Assembly (NCBI GenBank): GCA_029834535.1
Contig: JAQMWT010000168.1
Span: 1-64,000, forward strand
Length of the DNA stretch: 64,000 nucleotides
Origin: Chrysophaeum taylorii
Lineage: Eukaryota > Sar > Pelagophyceae > Pelagomonadales > Pelagomonadaceae
Direction of reading: 5' to 3'
A program made the position numbers and the translations under genes. Each line of letters starts with the position of its first letter. The stretch's first letter is position 1. Under the pieces are notes generated by a model, which was not told the DNA's origin, did no database searches, and saw only the letters and a list, made by a program, of their open reading frames with translations. Below are positions 19,901 through 29,320 of this stretch, one piece after another.

Positions 19901-22549
19901 AGCGCACCTCGCTTCGGGGACGACCTTTTCGTCGTCGTAACGAGGCGGCCAAACGCCGCCAGCCAAAGCAAACCCCAAAATCGCCTCGCGCGACTTTCCG
20001 TAGTTCCGCCGGAGCGCCCGCTCGAGGCGCGGCGCCTCGGCGAGCGGGTTCTCGCGCAACAGCTTCCTCGCGCAAGAATCGACGACGTCGTCGTCGATTT
20101 TTGCGCGAGGAGGCTGCTGCTGCTCGAGAATCGTGATCATTAACTCGTCGTCCTCGCCTCGCAGCAAGAGCCTCGCGAGCATCGCGCGGCGCGCGAGGGG
20201 CCGGACGTCCTCGGACGGCCACAGGCCGGCCAGAAGATCCACGTCAGAAAAAAATCGGCGCGGCTCGGGGCATCGCTCGGCGAGCGCCACTACGACCCGA
20301 GCATCGTCGACTTCTTCTTCTTCAAAGATACCGTCGGAAAAAAAGAGAGGGTCCTCGAGGTCTTCCAAGGACGCGACGCCGTACTCTGCCAATACGACCC
20401 GAATCTCGCACTGCGCTTTGAGCGACGGGTCGTCGACGGCGTCGGCGACGGCTCTCAAGACGTCGATGTCAAATTTGAAGCGCTCGACGACGCGCGAAAA
20501 GACGAGCGACGCGAACCCGCCCGCGCATTCGACCGCCGCGACCGCAACGTCGGAAGGAGAATCCGCGCAGATTTGCGTCAAGGCCTCCGCGGCGTCGGGG
20601 TACGCGAACTTTCCGGAAACGAGAGGCGCCGCCGCCGCCGCTCCTCCCCTCAGCGCCGCCAGAATTTTCTCTCGCGTCGTCAGAGATTCCCACGAGGCGA
20701 GGGAAGTTAGGGCGAGGCCCGTCCCTCGAGTGAACGCGAGGCGCGCGAGCTGCCAGGCGTCGCGGTGCAGGGTCTCGTCGGTCTCGGGGGCGAGGGCGAG
20801 GAGCTTCTCGGCGTTGCCGATCTGGCCTGCTACCGCGTCCATCTCTCGCGCGCGACGCGCGACCCACCTCGCGTCCTTCGGCAACAGCCAAGCGTAGGTC
20901 GCCGGACTCGCCGTTTCTGGAATGGAGTCCAAAACGGCAGGCGTCGCCTCGGCGACAACAACCCCGACCCGCGCGAGGAGCGCAGGCAGGTCGTCGGCGG
21001 TCCGGAACGCCCGCCACCCGAAAAATTCCGAGGGGAATTCCATATCGACGAAACAACGACGAGCTTCCGGTTTCTTCACCTTCTCGTAGAGATCGAGCCG
21101 TCGCCTCAAATCTAAGAGACGCGCGGCCGCGGCGGGCTGCGGGCCGCGGAGCCGCGTCAGCTGCGCGAGCGCGGCGTCGCCGGCGTCGAGGACAGCCCCA
21201 ATAGTCTCGGCTTCTTGCAAATCGTCGTCCTCCGAGGCATCGATCGCGAACCTCAAGGCCTCCTCGTCGTCCGCGTCGACGTTTCGGAGGGCCTCTACGT
21301 CCTTAGAGGCCCGCCACCGCGCTTCCCGCGCCGCGCGCTCGCTTCCGCCGTGCGCTTTCATGAGGGCAATAGCCTCCGCGAGACTCGAGGCGCGCGACGC
21401 GAGCCGCGCGAGAGACGCCTCTTCGCAGACGACGACCGAAGCGTCCGCCCGCGCGGCGACGAGCTTGCCGTCCACGTTCCGGACGGCCACGACCCGCCGG
21501 AAGGGCATATCGTCGCCGTCGTCGATTGGCGACACGACACCGTCTTTGCGCACGAGAAATACAGCATCCGGCGTCGCGACCGCATAGCCACCGTCTTTCC
21601 ATACTGCGGCGTCGACGACGCCGTCCGGGACGTCGCCAAAGCCGCCGTCGGGCCCGACCGCTTCGCCGCCCCCGCGTAATAACGCCAGCGGCGCCGCAAC
21701 GCACGGCGCCCTCCGCGCCACAAGGGTCTCCGCAACGGCGCCAACAACGCCCTCCTCGAAATTAAGGTGCAGCGGGGGCGTCGCGTCCAGGAGCGCGAGC
21801 CAGTCGCCGTCGAATCCGAGACGTCGCGTCCCGGCCGGCGGGACCGACCGCTCCGGAACCCAGCCGTCCGCGAAGCGCCACACCCCGAACGCGCCGTCGG
21901 CGCCCGCCGCCATCACAGCACCGGTCGACCCCTGCGCGAGCTTGACGGGCCAGCCCACGTTCGCCTTGGCGCCGCGCGGACCAAACAGAGTCCCGTCGGA
22001 CGTCGCGACCCACAACGACCCGGAATCAAAGTACCCGACGCCCACGGCCGTGCCGCGAATAATCGACGCCTCCGAGACGACGACGACGACCTGTTCGGAG
22101 GACACGTGGAACACGCGCGCCCCGTGCGCGACCGTCACGCACGCATCGTCCCGCCAGCACGCGACGAACGGCGCTTCCGGACTCGTCGATCTTACGGGAT
22201 CGCTCTCCCAGTCGCGTCCGCCGTCGACCCGACGGACGGCGACCACCCACCGCCCGTTATCGACCACGACGAGGGCCACGCTCGTGCTCGAGGCCGCCAC
22301 GGCAGCGCACGCCGACCGCGACCGCCGCCGCGCGAAGGCGCGCGACACTACCGCCGCCGGCGCGCGGCCCCGCCGCTCGCACACCCACGCGATCGCCGCG
22401 ACGAAAACGCGCCAGATCAACTCCAACACCCGCACGATCACCCACGTCTCCTCGACGCGAAACAACGACGACGCCGCGGCCGCTGCTGGGGGCTCTTCTG
22501 CGCCGACCACGACCGCACCGCGCTCCGCGACCACCTCCATTACCACCAT
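16973..22549 (-). CDS. NBAS/Sec39-like ER-tether subunit with UBA-like segment
   Basis: 1,858 residues without introns from the ATG at 22549. After a hydrophobic stretch (VIVRVLELIWRVFVAAIAWV) the first 380 residues look like a beta-propeller, as in NBAS. RRRLDLYEKVK and RCFVDMEFPSEFFGW lead into SIPETASPATYAWLLP (about 540-557), the hallmark of the Sec39 domain (human: FPET...P..Y..LLP). The rest is helical solenoid. In animals NBAS is a subunit of the NRZ (Dsl1) complex tethering Golgi-to-ER vesicles. A separate UBA-like segment, LVDEIVALGFSRNAAIRAA followed by ALDRGLKWCLEH, lies at about 1096-1136. The length is shorter than human NBAS. Confidence 0.72.
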   Translation of the reverse strand: MVVMEVVAERGAVVVGAEEPPAAAAASSLFRVEETWVIVRVLELIWRVFVAAIAWVCERRGRAPAAVVSRAFARRRSRSACAAVAASSTSVALVVVDNGRWVVAVRRVDGGRDWESDPVRSTSPEAPFVACWRDDACVTVAHGARVFHVSSEQVVVVVSEASIIRGTAVGVGYFDSGSLWVATSDGTLFGPRGAKANVGWPVKLAQGSTGAVMAAGADGAFGVWRFADGWVPERSVPPAGTRRLGFDGDWLALLDATPPLHLNFEEGVVGAVAETLVARRAPCVAAPLALLRGGGEAVGPDGGFGDVPDGVVDAAVWKDGGYAVATPDAVFLVRKDGVVSPIDDGDDMPFRRVVAVRNVDGKLVAARADASVVVCEEASLARLASRASSLAEAIALMKAHGGSERAAREARWRASKDVEALRNVDADDEEALRFAIDASEDDDLQEAETIGAVLDAGDAALAQLTRLRGPQPAAAARLLDLRRRLDLYEKVKKPEARRCFVDMEFPSEFFGWRAFRTADDLPALLARVGVVVAEATPAVLDSIPETASPATYAWLLPKDARWVARRAREMDAVAGQIGNAEKLLALAPETDETLHRDAWQLARLAFTRGTGLALTSLASWESLTTREKILAALRGGAAAAAPLVSGKFAYPDAAEALTQICADSPSDVAVAAVECAGGFASLVFSRVVERFKFDIDVLRAVADAVDDPSLKAQCEIRVVLAEYGVASLEDLEDPLFFSDGIFEEEEVDDARVVVALAERCPEPRRFFSDVDLLAGLWPSEDVRPLARRAMLARLLLRGEDDELMITILEQQQPPRAKIDDDVVDSCARKLLRENPLAEAPRLERALRRNYGKSREAILGFALAGGVWPPRYDDEKVVPEARCALSAIDLVVRWAMPERPAMDDSSLGVPERLRAWAQGIVLDAGDPYFDDEDDAPLAVRAAALSSRATTESERLAAAAGARFAYSAGGGGNGGGNDAADVALRLGRAARLNPDNRVVAALAVEAAIAACDDSKIPRDARKFVAANALRLRSARTSVLVDAWAKLSTQKPSATLEDLLLAGSGDEALAAALASPREKVSDVFREVEKILAARAAPRVDATLVDEIVALGFSRNAAIRAAATTSALDRGLKWCLEHADDPGVDDDFEFDGERRELVARVGRAYSMISSSSEQQQQLSMKKTTSPPPAKKNLLDEMWDEGDYEALSARLLAAAKRTDAVGLAAADAGVLGASKGDVPRALEAFSKPELVAWIKDRYARETKVAPLKLLCNLAKHYASDDPDLTRRAQRQYLDLASFSRAARRSTTTRDVDAKRLFGDLLEDGDRPRAREEVLFELAKVADAKNAAALAKLAPKFKDPTLVSSDVFELALRNELFACSELEEEEEEEVVARNINDRVAPVVSKLVTCGRNAVDELRAAFRDSRDVLLLRRVLENQRISVHVGPRDLASFEEAAELDPAMAKAAVLDDPDFLSMLERAAAERAATTTKDHLRHFATLLLLLLRGTGRRSPFDVDAVVSKAFGDAARETSTPEALAGLLERSGDDAAVSAVIRALVDAGEGDHGTLASLAKLIDDPSAVFYYGVSEILADWEEVTVDRDDDDNKVELASRVLRARKKRRSSKIPVGDADRLWRLLDFVAGPSDNFSRDDALSSFLLLSKNDPAAADDTLLGATWFDLLAACDDQAFAFLARRGCPRGIDYSATAEAAFLETLPPERATRLGLFSRFADIRRAAAATNNDSSRLADLALRVGAADLTRTLYYDAALAAVSRRLDPDASLFDSPHIVVASYLLSARSRADALVACDLAATMMRVHPALRTVDAVLFCCQSAFFDDDDTPRPPGWLHWPDLCAAVQAALHALSPPDR

Positions 22550-23890
22550 TTTATTACTTACCCTCCTCTCTCAAATCCACTCTGAGGAAAAGGGGGCTGG
22601 CTGGCTGGCTGGCTCTTCGTTCGTTAGTACTTGAGATTCTTGGTGATCAAAATCGAGACGATCTCGGGCGGTGGGGGTTCCAACTTGAATGCATCGTCTA
22701 AACAAAGACCGTCAGTTTCGTTGCGAATAATCGAGGCGATATTGAGAAGATATGCTTCAGCTTATCTTCTTCTTCGGGGCTTACTAGGTACAGTTCACGA
22801 CTATCATTTCAGTTCACGACTATCATTTCTGGGATCTTCAGCATCATCACAAAGTTGTGCAGCGACGTTGTCGATTTCCTCTAGTCTCCATGACTTCCTG
22901 CAGGATGTTTTTTCGTTAGGGATGCTGTGACTTAGAAGGAGGTGGCCTGATTCGCCAGCGCCCTACGTAAAGGCACGTACGTCTATGTCGAGATGCGACG
23001 CGGTAATATGCTGGCGGGCATTGATTGATGTCCCAGATGAGCGATGAGCTCGTGCAACAGTAATATTCCGCAGCAGCAAATTGTTCGTCGCGACACACAT
23101 AACTGTCCAATATCGCACTTATTTCGTTATCGACGCGGTCGACATCCAGCTGCTCCACCACTGTATGCTAGTACGGTTCTCCGGCGCTTCGATCGACGCA
23201 CCTATTCGCGTTATGATAGGTGATGTCCTCGGTTCTTTGGTGGCCTTGACCATGATATCATGGCGACAACGCGAAAAAAATCGGGAGACAACGTGCGGTG
23301 GTTTCTTCGAGACGACCCGAAGCAGGATGATGATGTACTCACTAAAACGTCGTCGTCACAATGCGACAAGATGCGTCACGTTTTTGCCAGATTGAGTGCG
23401 CAGGTGAAGCCGGGAAAGAGTCGAAATTGGTGATATATTTTTGTTGTCTGTACTATACTTACGATGGTGCCAACCTCTCCGATGTGTAGACGTTTGCGAT
23501 GGCTGGCGTCATAAACGAGAACGCTCCCCTGGGAAGGCCACATTTTTTGTCCTCAAGCCCCGCTTTTCTCTATAGGAAGTTGCGATATTCAAACCTCTGC
23601 TCCTCTGGGGACCTTGCTTGCGCCATTTTATGAACCCTCCCACACGGACGGATACCCGTAGTTCCACGGACGGTCGTTACAACCAACAATGGCCTGGTGG
23701 TGAGCTCTCGCCCAAGACCTCGACAAGCGGCGACAGGTTGTGTCACACACAATAAATAAATTACTTCCGCGTTCTCTGCCACTCGTCTTCAAAAGATGAA
23801 TGCGTCGTGATTGGGACCGCGCGCTCGACAACGTCGACGCCGCATGCATCGGCCCGCACCTAATTGTAGAGAGTTAATGCGTTAGTTCCC
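22550..23890. other. gene-poor, AT-richer gap of 1.3 kb
   Basis: No recognisable gene. It holds a GGCT run (22597-22612) and a 19-bp unit CAGTTCACGACTATCATTT repeated at 22791 and 22810. Base composition is visibly less GC-rich than the flanking genes. Short ORFs of 70-104 codons show no family motifs. Confidence 0.55.
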
Positions 23891-25288
23891 CTACTCCTCT
23901 ACATCCTGGTGGGGTCGCCGGCGCCCCGACGACGGACGACGTTTCGTGGAGAAGAAGGATGCCGGCGGCGGCTTCTTGTTCCAGACGCCGTGGTTCGACT
24001 CGGCCTCGGCAGAGAGACGCGCGATGAGTTGGGAGATGGCGTCGACGATCGCCAGCTTCTCGGCCGCGGCGGCCTGGAGGACGCCGTCCCAGGAGTCGGG
24101 GGGGTCGACCGTCGCCGGAGGGCGGGCGTGCCTCCCACCCAAAGGATGCGCCGCCAAGCCGACGAGCGGGGGCGGCGCGAGGGAGGCGCTGAGGGCGAGG
24201 TGTGGGTTGTAGTGCGCGCCATCATCATCCCGTCGCTCGAAATACCCGCCCCACGCGCACGACGAGTGGTCTCCCCCCTCGTCGTTTAAGAGGGGGCGGT
24301 AGGCGAGCAAGAACTCGGGGAGAACCTGTTCGGCATGGCGCGGGCGGTACTCCTCCGTGTGGGGGTCGTAGGTCGAGTCGCAATCCTCTGTTCCTGCCGC
24401 CGTGGTCCACTTGGCGTTGCCGACGAGGACCCGGCAGAGCGCGAGGTAGCGGACGCCGGAAGAGTCGTCGTCGTCGAAGTGCGTCGAGCAGCGAGAGAAG
24501 GGTCGCGGGAGCGTCGCGAGGGCGGCGGCCGTCGCGGCGCAGCGGCCCGGGGCCTCGGAAGAGGAGCGGACGTCGTCGAAGACGGCGCGCTCCAGGGCCT
24601 CGCACTCGGGCGCGTCGCGGAAGCCAAAGGCGACTACGCGCTCGAGGCATCGCGCCGGAACGCTGCAAAAGAGACCCTTGACGCGCTTTTTTTTCGAGCG
24701 CTCGTGATGCTCCGCGAGGGCGTGGAACTTGTCGAGGAGCACGCGGTTCTCGATCTTGTAGACGTCCAAGACCTCGACCCCCGCGCGTCGGCGCGCGTTC
24801 TCGGCGGCCGCGCGCGCGCACCGCCGCCGCTGCGCGTCGTCCTCGGCCAGCCGCCGTACGCTCGCCGCGCCGCGCGTCTCGTGCTCGCAGTGCGCCCCGA
24901 AGACGCGCAGCCGCCGCCGGCTCTCGAGGGCGACGCGCGCTCTCTCGCGCGCGACGTCCGCCTCTCTCTCGACGACGACGACGGCCGACCGCTCGGCGGC
25001 GGCGACGGCGCCGTACCGCATCACCAGCCTCGCGAGGGCGGCGTCGTGCGCCGCGGCGGCGTGGGCCTGGCGCGCGGCCCAGGCGCGACCCCCGCGCTCG
25101 CCGACGTCGCGCGCCTGGGCGACGCGCGCCTCGGCCAGCGCCAGCCGCGCCTCGCGGCGTTTCTTCGCGCCTTCGCGCCGCGCGACAGCCGCAAGCCGCA
25201 TCACGCGCACGCGCGCCAGGGTCGCCGCCGCCGCCGTCGTCGGGCGGGACGACGACGACAACCACGCCTCCGAGACGCCGATTTTCAT
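23891..25288 (-). CDS. PARP-fold protein lacking the catalytic histidine
   Basis: I start at the ATG at 25288 (MKIGVSEAWL), giving about 465 residues; the open frame extends upstream without support. Residues 20-165 are Ala/Arg/Glu-rich and probably coiled-coil. Then come EVLDVYKIENRVLLDKFHAL and KGLFCSVPARCLERVVAFGF, in the positions of the PARP signature (I-x-R-I-Q-N-x-x-L, then LFHG). Later YLALCRVLVG and AEQVLPEFLLAYRP match the conserved CRVLVG and YPEYLI-Y ends of TIPARP-type catalytic domains. The His-Gly and Tyr-Phe-Ala motifs are not seen, so ADP-ribosyl transfer is unlikely. The C-terminus has Pro-rich and basic segments. It is divergent from the kinase gene. Confidence 0.58.
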   Translation of the reverse strand: MKIGVSEAWLSSSSRPTTAAAATLARVRVMRLAAVARREGAKKRREARLALAEARVAQARDVGERGGRAWAARQAHAAAAHDAALARLVMRYGAVAAAERSAVVVVEREADVARERARVALESRRRLRVFGAHCEHETRGAASVRRLAEDDAQRRRCARAAAENARRRAGVEVLDVYKIENRVLLDKFHALAEHHERSKKKRVKGLFCSVPARCLERVVAFGFRDAPECEALERAVFDDVRSSSEAPGRCAATAAALATLPRPFSRCSTHFDDDDSSGVRYLALCRVLVGNAKWTTAAGTEDCDSTYDPHTEEYRPRHAEQVLPEFLLAYRPLLNDEGGDHSSCAWGGYFERRDDDGAHYNPHLALSASLAPPPLVGLAAHPLGGRHARPPATVDPPDSWDGVLQAAAAEKLAIVDAISQLIARLSAEAESNHGVWNKKPPPASFFSTKRRPSSGRRRPHQDVEE

Positions 25289-25448
25289 AACCACCGTTGT
25301 GGCGCAAATTTGTTGCGAGTAGGATTCATCAGCACAGCACTTTGCGACTTTCCTAAAATTATTATAAACAACAACAACAACAACAACAAATTGTGAGTTG
25401 ACGCAACACCAACAACAACAAAGTTGCGCGCCGTCGCGGCGGTGGTGG

Positions 25449-27443
25449 ATGACGGCGGGCGCACCGGCTCCCTCGGGCGATGATCCACCGGCTCGATCGA
25501 GGCCGAGCACCGACACCCTCGACGAGACCCCGCGGTGGCGCCGCGGCGATTCGACGTCAGGGGATAACAATAATAATTCCCGGCCGTCCTACTACCGAAA
25601 GGGAGACATCATCGGCCGCGGCGCGAGCGGCGTCGTGTACCAGGGCATGGACACCCACACGGGGAGCCTCGTCGCCATCAAGGAAGTCCCCGCGCAACGG
25701 GGCGACCCGAGCTTCCACAAACTCGTCCAGGAGGTGCAACTGATGTCGCGCCTCTCGCACGAGCACATCGTCGCCTACTACGGCGCCGAGCTCGACGACG
25801 AGGCCGGGGTCTTGCTCATCTACCAGGAGTGGGTCCCGGGCGGCTCGATCGACTCGCTCCTCCACAAATTTGGCGGCAGGTTCCCCGACGTCGTCGCGAG
25901 GCGCTACGCGATCGACGTCGCCAAGGGCCTCGCCTATCTTCACCGCGAAAAGATCGTGCACCGCGACATCAAGGGCGCAAACGTCCTCGTCTCCGACCAG
26001 GGAGTCGCCAAATTGAGCGATTTTGGCACCAGCATGATGCTCGCCGATAACACGACGGCCGCCGGCGCGAAAACGCTCTGCGGCACGCCGTACTACATGG
26101 CCCCCGAGGTCATGAAGGGCGAGACCTACGGCCGCAAGGCCGACATCTGGTCCTTCGGAGGCTTGCTTTTGCAAATGGCCACTGGCTCGCCTCCGTGGAA
26201 GTGCATGAACTTCCAGAGCATTCCGCAGCTCCTCATCCACGTCATCACCTTCGACCGACCCCCGCCCCTCGACTCGTACGACCTCGGCCCCGACCTCAAG
26301 GCCCTCATCTTGCGCTGCTTCGAGTTCGACCCCTCGCGCCGTCCGACCGCGGCCGAACTCATCGAAGATCCATTCCTCGCCCTTGGCGATAACGACGACA
26401 CTCCGCAACATCACCGGCCCGACCCCGACAGATCGTCTTCGCCGCCTCCCGCGCGTCCGACACGTCGAGTCGGAGCGACTGCTCCGACGCCGCCTCGACG
26501 CGGGGAGAATCCCTACTCGCGTTCCGCCGCGCGCTCGCGCTCGGGCACGACCTCTTCTTCGAGCGAGAGTCCGAGCAATCGGCGCGACCAGCAACGCCAG
26601 CCCGCGCCGCGCCTCTCGGAAAACCGACCCTCCCCGGTGGCAACCAGACCACGGCTCCACGTCACGACGCAGCGCGGCGGCGACATCGACGTGTCTTCGT
26701 CGTCGCTCTCGCCCGGAATGCGCACGGGCACGCGACGACCCCCGTCGTCGGCGACGTCCCCGCGCGGCGCCACCGGCAGCACGAGTCCCAAGCCGCCGAG
26801 GATGCCCCATCATCATAGCGCCTCGCCGCGCCGAGGGGGGCAGACGACCTCGATCTCTCCGCCCACCCAGCAAAGGCACCAGCAAAACGGCGTCATGTCG
26901 TCGCCGCCACCGCCGCCCCCCCCCGCGTCGCACCGGCGACGCCGCCAAATGTCCGAGGCCGACCAGAGGGCGCAGGAAAACGAGGCCTTCGACCAGCTCG
27001 TGCGGACTCTCCCAGACGACGACCGTGCCGCCAACGACAACGCGGCGTCGGCGTCGACAACAACGACGACGACGCTCGGCAAACGACGTCCCCAGCCGAC
27101 CGTGCCGCCACCCGCCGACGACGTCCACCAGATGCCGACGCGCCGGTCGCCCGCGCTCGAGAGTCCCGTGATCGCTGCCCCAGGCCGACGGCAACGATCG
27201 ACCGACGGCGACACCACCCGCGAGAGCCTCGGCAGCGAAGCGGCCGAAGCCTACGCCGAGTCGATCCCGGCCAACGAGAAATTCCTCGACGACAGCACCG
27301 ACACCGACGGTGGTGTCGTCATCCCGATCGAGGTCGCCTACGAGCAAGGCCTGCTCAGCGCAAAGGAGTACAAAACCCGCATGGAACGCTTCCGGCTGGG
27401 CGACGAGGATGCGGTCAACTACAACGTGATCTACCCTCGATAG
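25449..27443 (+). CDS. STE11/MAPKKK-like protein kinase
   Basis: The first in-frame ATG is at 25449, giving 664 residues. The kinase domain begins near residue 48: glycine loop GRGASGVV (about 54), VAIKEV lysine, HRDIKGANV (about 170), DFG in LSDFGTSM (about 190) and the activation segment GTPYYMAPEV (about 217). These features place it with STE11/MEKK-type kinases, which activate MAP-kinase kinases. Residues after about 320 are long and disordered, rich in Pro, Ser and Arg. A conserved-looking end, IEVAYEQGLLSAKEYKTRM, may be a docking or dimerisation helix. The upstream ligand or partner is unknown. Confidence 0.9.
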   Translation: MTAGAPAPSGDDPPARSRPSTDTLDETPRWRRGDSTSGDNNNNSRPSYYRKGDIIGRGASGVVYQGMDTHTGSLVAIKEVPAQRGDPSFHKLVQEVQLMSRLSHEHIVAYYGAELDDEAGVLLIYQEWVPGGSIDSLLHKFGGRFPDVVARRYAIDVAKGLAYLHREKIVHRDIKGANVLVSDQGVAKLSDFGTSMMLADNTTAAGAKTLCGTPYYMAPEVMKGETYGRKADIWSFGGLLLQMATGSPPWKCMNFQSIPQLLIHVITFDRPPPLDSYDLGPDLKALILRCFEFDPSRRPTAAELIEDPFLALGDNDDTPQHHRPDPDRSSSPPPARPTRRVGATAPTPPRRGENPYSRSAARSRSGTTSSSSESPSNRRDQQRQPAPRLSENRPSPVATRPRLHVTTQRGGDIDVSSSSLSPGMRTGTRRPPSSATSPRGATGSTSPKPPRMPHHHSASPRRGGQTTSISPPTQQRHQQNGVMSSPPPPPPPASHRRRRQMSEADQRAQENEAFDQLVRTLPDDDRAANDNAASASTTTTTTLGKRRPQPTVPPPADDVHQMPTRRSPALESPVIAAPGRRQRSTDGDTTRESLGSEAAEAYAESIPANEKFLDDSTDTDGGVVIPIEVAYEQGLLSAKEYKTRMERFRLGDEDAVNYNVIYPR

Positions 27444-28137
27444 CGCGCGCACGCGAGAACCCACGCCCGAATGCTCGAGCACTACTCTCATCACCACCAC
27501 CAACTGCGGGCCACGAGGGTGCTGTAGCTCGCCCCCCGTCTTGCAAAATCGAAAACCTGATCTGGACCTCTGCCGCGTGTGCCGCCGAAGTTTCTTTCTC
27601 TCTGTATTGCTGCAGTCGCCCTTGATGTCTCCGCAGCCTTCGCCATTGTGCAATTAGAGCTATAGTCTGTGTGATTAGGAGGCTCTTCACACCACCCTCC
27701 TGCGAAGTTTAAAAAATTAGTATGTGGGAGCAAATGGCGCGGATCACGCAGTAACCATCATGACGCTTGCTGGATCCCAGAAACATATCCTATTCACCCT
27801 GCGGCGGAGAAACCGGCGCTGCGGCAAGTCAATTTCTAGCGTGAAAGAAGTCGGGTTCGAGCAGCAGCAGCAGCAGCAAGAGCAGGAGAAAGAAAGAGGC
27901 GGTCACATAGTTGTCTACTGTAGACGCGGGGTTCGATATCAACAAAGAGCCGACTGCCGTCGTCTTGATAAGCCCCAGCATGCTTTACGAAGATGCCCGC
28001 GTTGAGATCGGGCGCTTTGAAGCACCCGCGTCCTTTAGTGACGGTATTGCAGCTGCACTCGTCGGCCGACAGGGCGTTGAGGGTGGGTGCACCCAAGTCC
28101 GTGCCCCGGGGAGGTGCGCGCTCCCCGGGTGGCACTC
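27444..28137. other. intergenic downstream of the kinase
   Basis: No gene recognised. It contains a CAG run (27859-27880) and a GC-rich near-palindrome at about 28104-28132. Confidence 0.5.
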
Positions 28138-28286
28138 CTCGCCAACTGCCTGGCGACGTTTGCTCGCCGAATAATTGAAATAATACGGGAGGAAGGCCGT
28201 CCCTCTGTTGCGACGACGGCGAAATCACACCTGCTGTTATTTCAATTATTCGGCGAGCAAACGTCGCCGCGGGCAGTTTTGGCGAG
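28138..28286. repeat. MITE-like inverted repeat
   Basis: Left arm 28138-28183 and right arm 28237-28286 are near-perfect inverted copies, sharing GACGTTTGCTCGCCGAATAA in inverse order. The spacer is about 53 bp. The arms end in CTCGCCAA/TTGGCGAG. No coding capacity, so a miniature inverted-repeat element or its relic. Confidence 0.65.
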
Positions 28287-28492
28287 AAGACCAATTCACG
28301 CCAGGATCTTCTTTCTGCATGCTACGCAGTATAATAACAACAATAAGTCTACCAACCGAAACTTTACGTGTAGACTCACACCGCGTCGTGTCGACGATGT
28401 CATCATAGCGCGCAGCTTGGTCTCGATGGTGCCGGTGGTGGGATCCGAGAACCGAAATCATCTTGCGCGGGTTCTCGTCGACGAGCGACCCT

Positions 28493-28772
28493 CGTCTGAT
28501 GAGCTAAGTGGAGCCGCGCTGCTTAGAGGTGGAGGATAATGTTCATGATGAGGAGGAAAAGGCGGAACATAGCAAAAGACGAGCCGATTGCGACGTCGAT
28601 GCTGACGTCGAACACGCCCGGCAAAAATGGACTCTCAACCAGGTCCAAGGTGTGGGACTGCGTGCGCTATCATCCTGACCGCGTCAGTGGGAAGGCGACG
28701 CGCGTGTGTATTATGTGCTGAGAGCGCCTTAAGGTGACGAGAGACTCCAGGAAAGGCACCTGGCAGACGACT
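28493..28772 (+). mobile_element. decayed hAT fragment (second copy)
   Basis: Homologous to 32597-32925 inside the intact-ended hAT element: shared GTCTGATGAG, GAGGTGGAGGATAATGTT, AACACGCCCGGCAAAAA, AAGGTGTGGGACTGCGTGCG and GAGAGACT landmarks in the same order. It has many substitutions and a deletion of about 25 bp. It covers the BED-like zinc-finger region. Confidence 0.7.
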
Positions 28773-28774
28773 AA

Positions 28775-28900
28775 GCCGTGAAGGAGGACGGCCAAGACGA
28801 GCGAGACGTAACCGAGACGCTTGGCGCGAGCAGAGACGGACTTCGAGGCGAAGATGCAGTCCCTACGTCTCGCTCGTCCTTGCCATCCTCCTTCACGGCG
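28775..28900. repeat. inverted repeat (hairpin) beside the LINE fragment
   Basis: GCCGTGAAGGAGGACGGCCA at 28775 is repeated inverted at 28865-28900, arms about 35 bp with a few mismatches, spacer about 55 bp. Confidence 0.65.
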
Positions 28901-29320
28901 CGGGGTCGTGGTGCCTCACCGAGGTCCTGTTCCGCCGGCTGCGGTGCTTCCACGCGCAGTGCACCCGCGTCATGTGTCGCGTGACCCCGAAGCACACCTG
29001 GCTGCACCACATCTCGACGGAGACCCTGCTGCGGCGCCTCGGCCTCGAGTCAATCGACGTCTACGTCATGCGCCGCAAGCTTCGCTGGGCCGGTCACGTC
29101 GCCCGCATGCCCTTCTCCGACCCCATCGCATGCCCTTCTCCCGACCCCTTCGCAAGGTGCTCTCGTCTTGGGTACGCTCCAAGCGCCCACCGAGGTCTCC
29201 GTAGATGACGTACGGGAGGACGCTCGCCACGGTGCTCCGGAAATGCGACATCCCCGTCAACTCGTGGCACGACCTCGCACAATACCGCGCGCAGTGGCGG
29301 TCCGCCAGACCGGATACTGC
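28870..29320 (+). pseudogene. non-LTR retrotransposon (LINE) C-terminal fragment
   Basis: The + strand gives LRCFHAQCTRVMCRVTPKHT, ISTETLLRRLGLESIDVYV and RRKLRWAGHVARMP. These match the conserved region after the reverse transcriptase of many LINEs (FHxxCxRxI..., LRWxGHVxRM). The reverse transcriptase itself is missing, and a partial repeat of CATGCCCTTCTC (29107, 29130) disturbs the end. It lies within the decayed hAT copy. Confidence 0.7.

Noticed and set aside
23081-23395. Short open frames in the 22.6-23.9 kb gap as genes or transposase pieces
   Set aside because: No DDE, zinc-finger or other motif could be recognised, and the start and composition look random.
28104-28132. GC-rich near-palindrome (CCCCGGGGAGG...CTCCCCGGG) as a terminator
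   Set aside because: Intrinsic terminators are not expected in a nuclear genome and no gene ends there.
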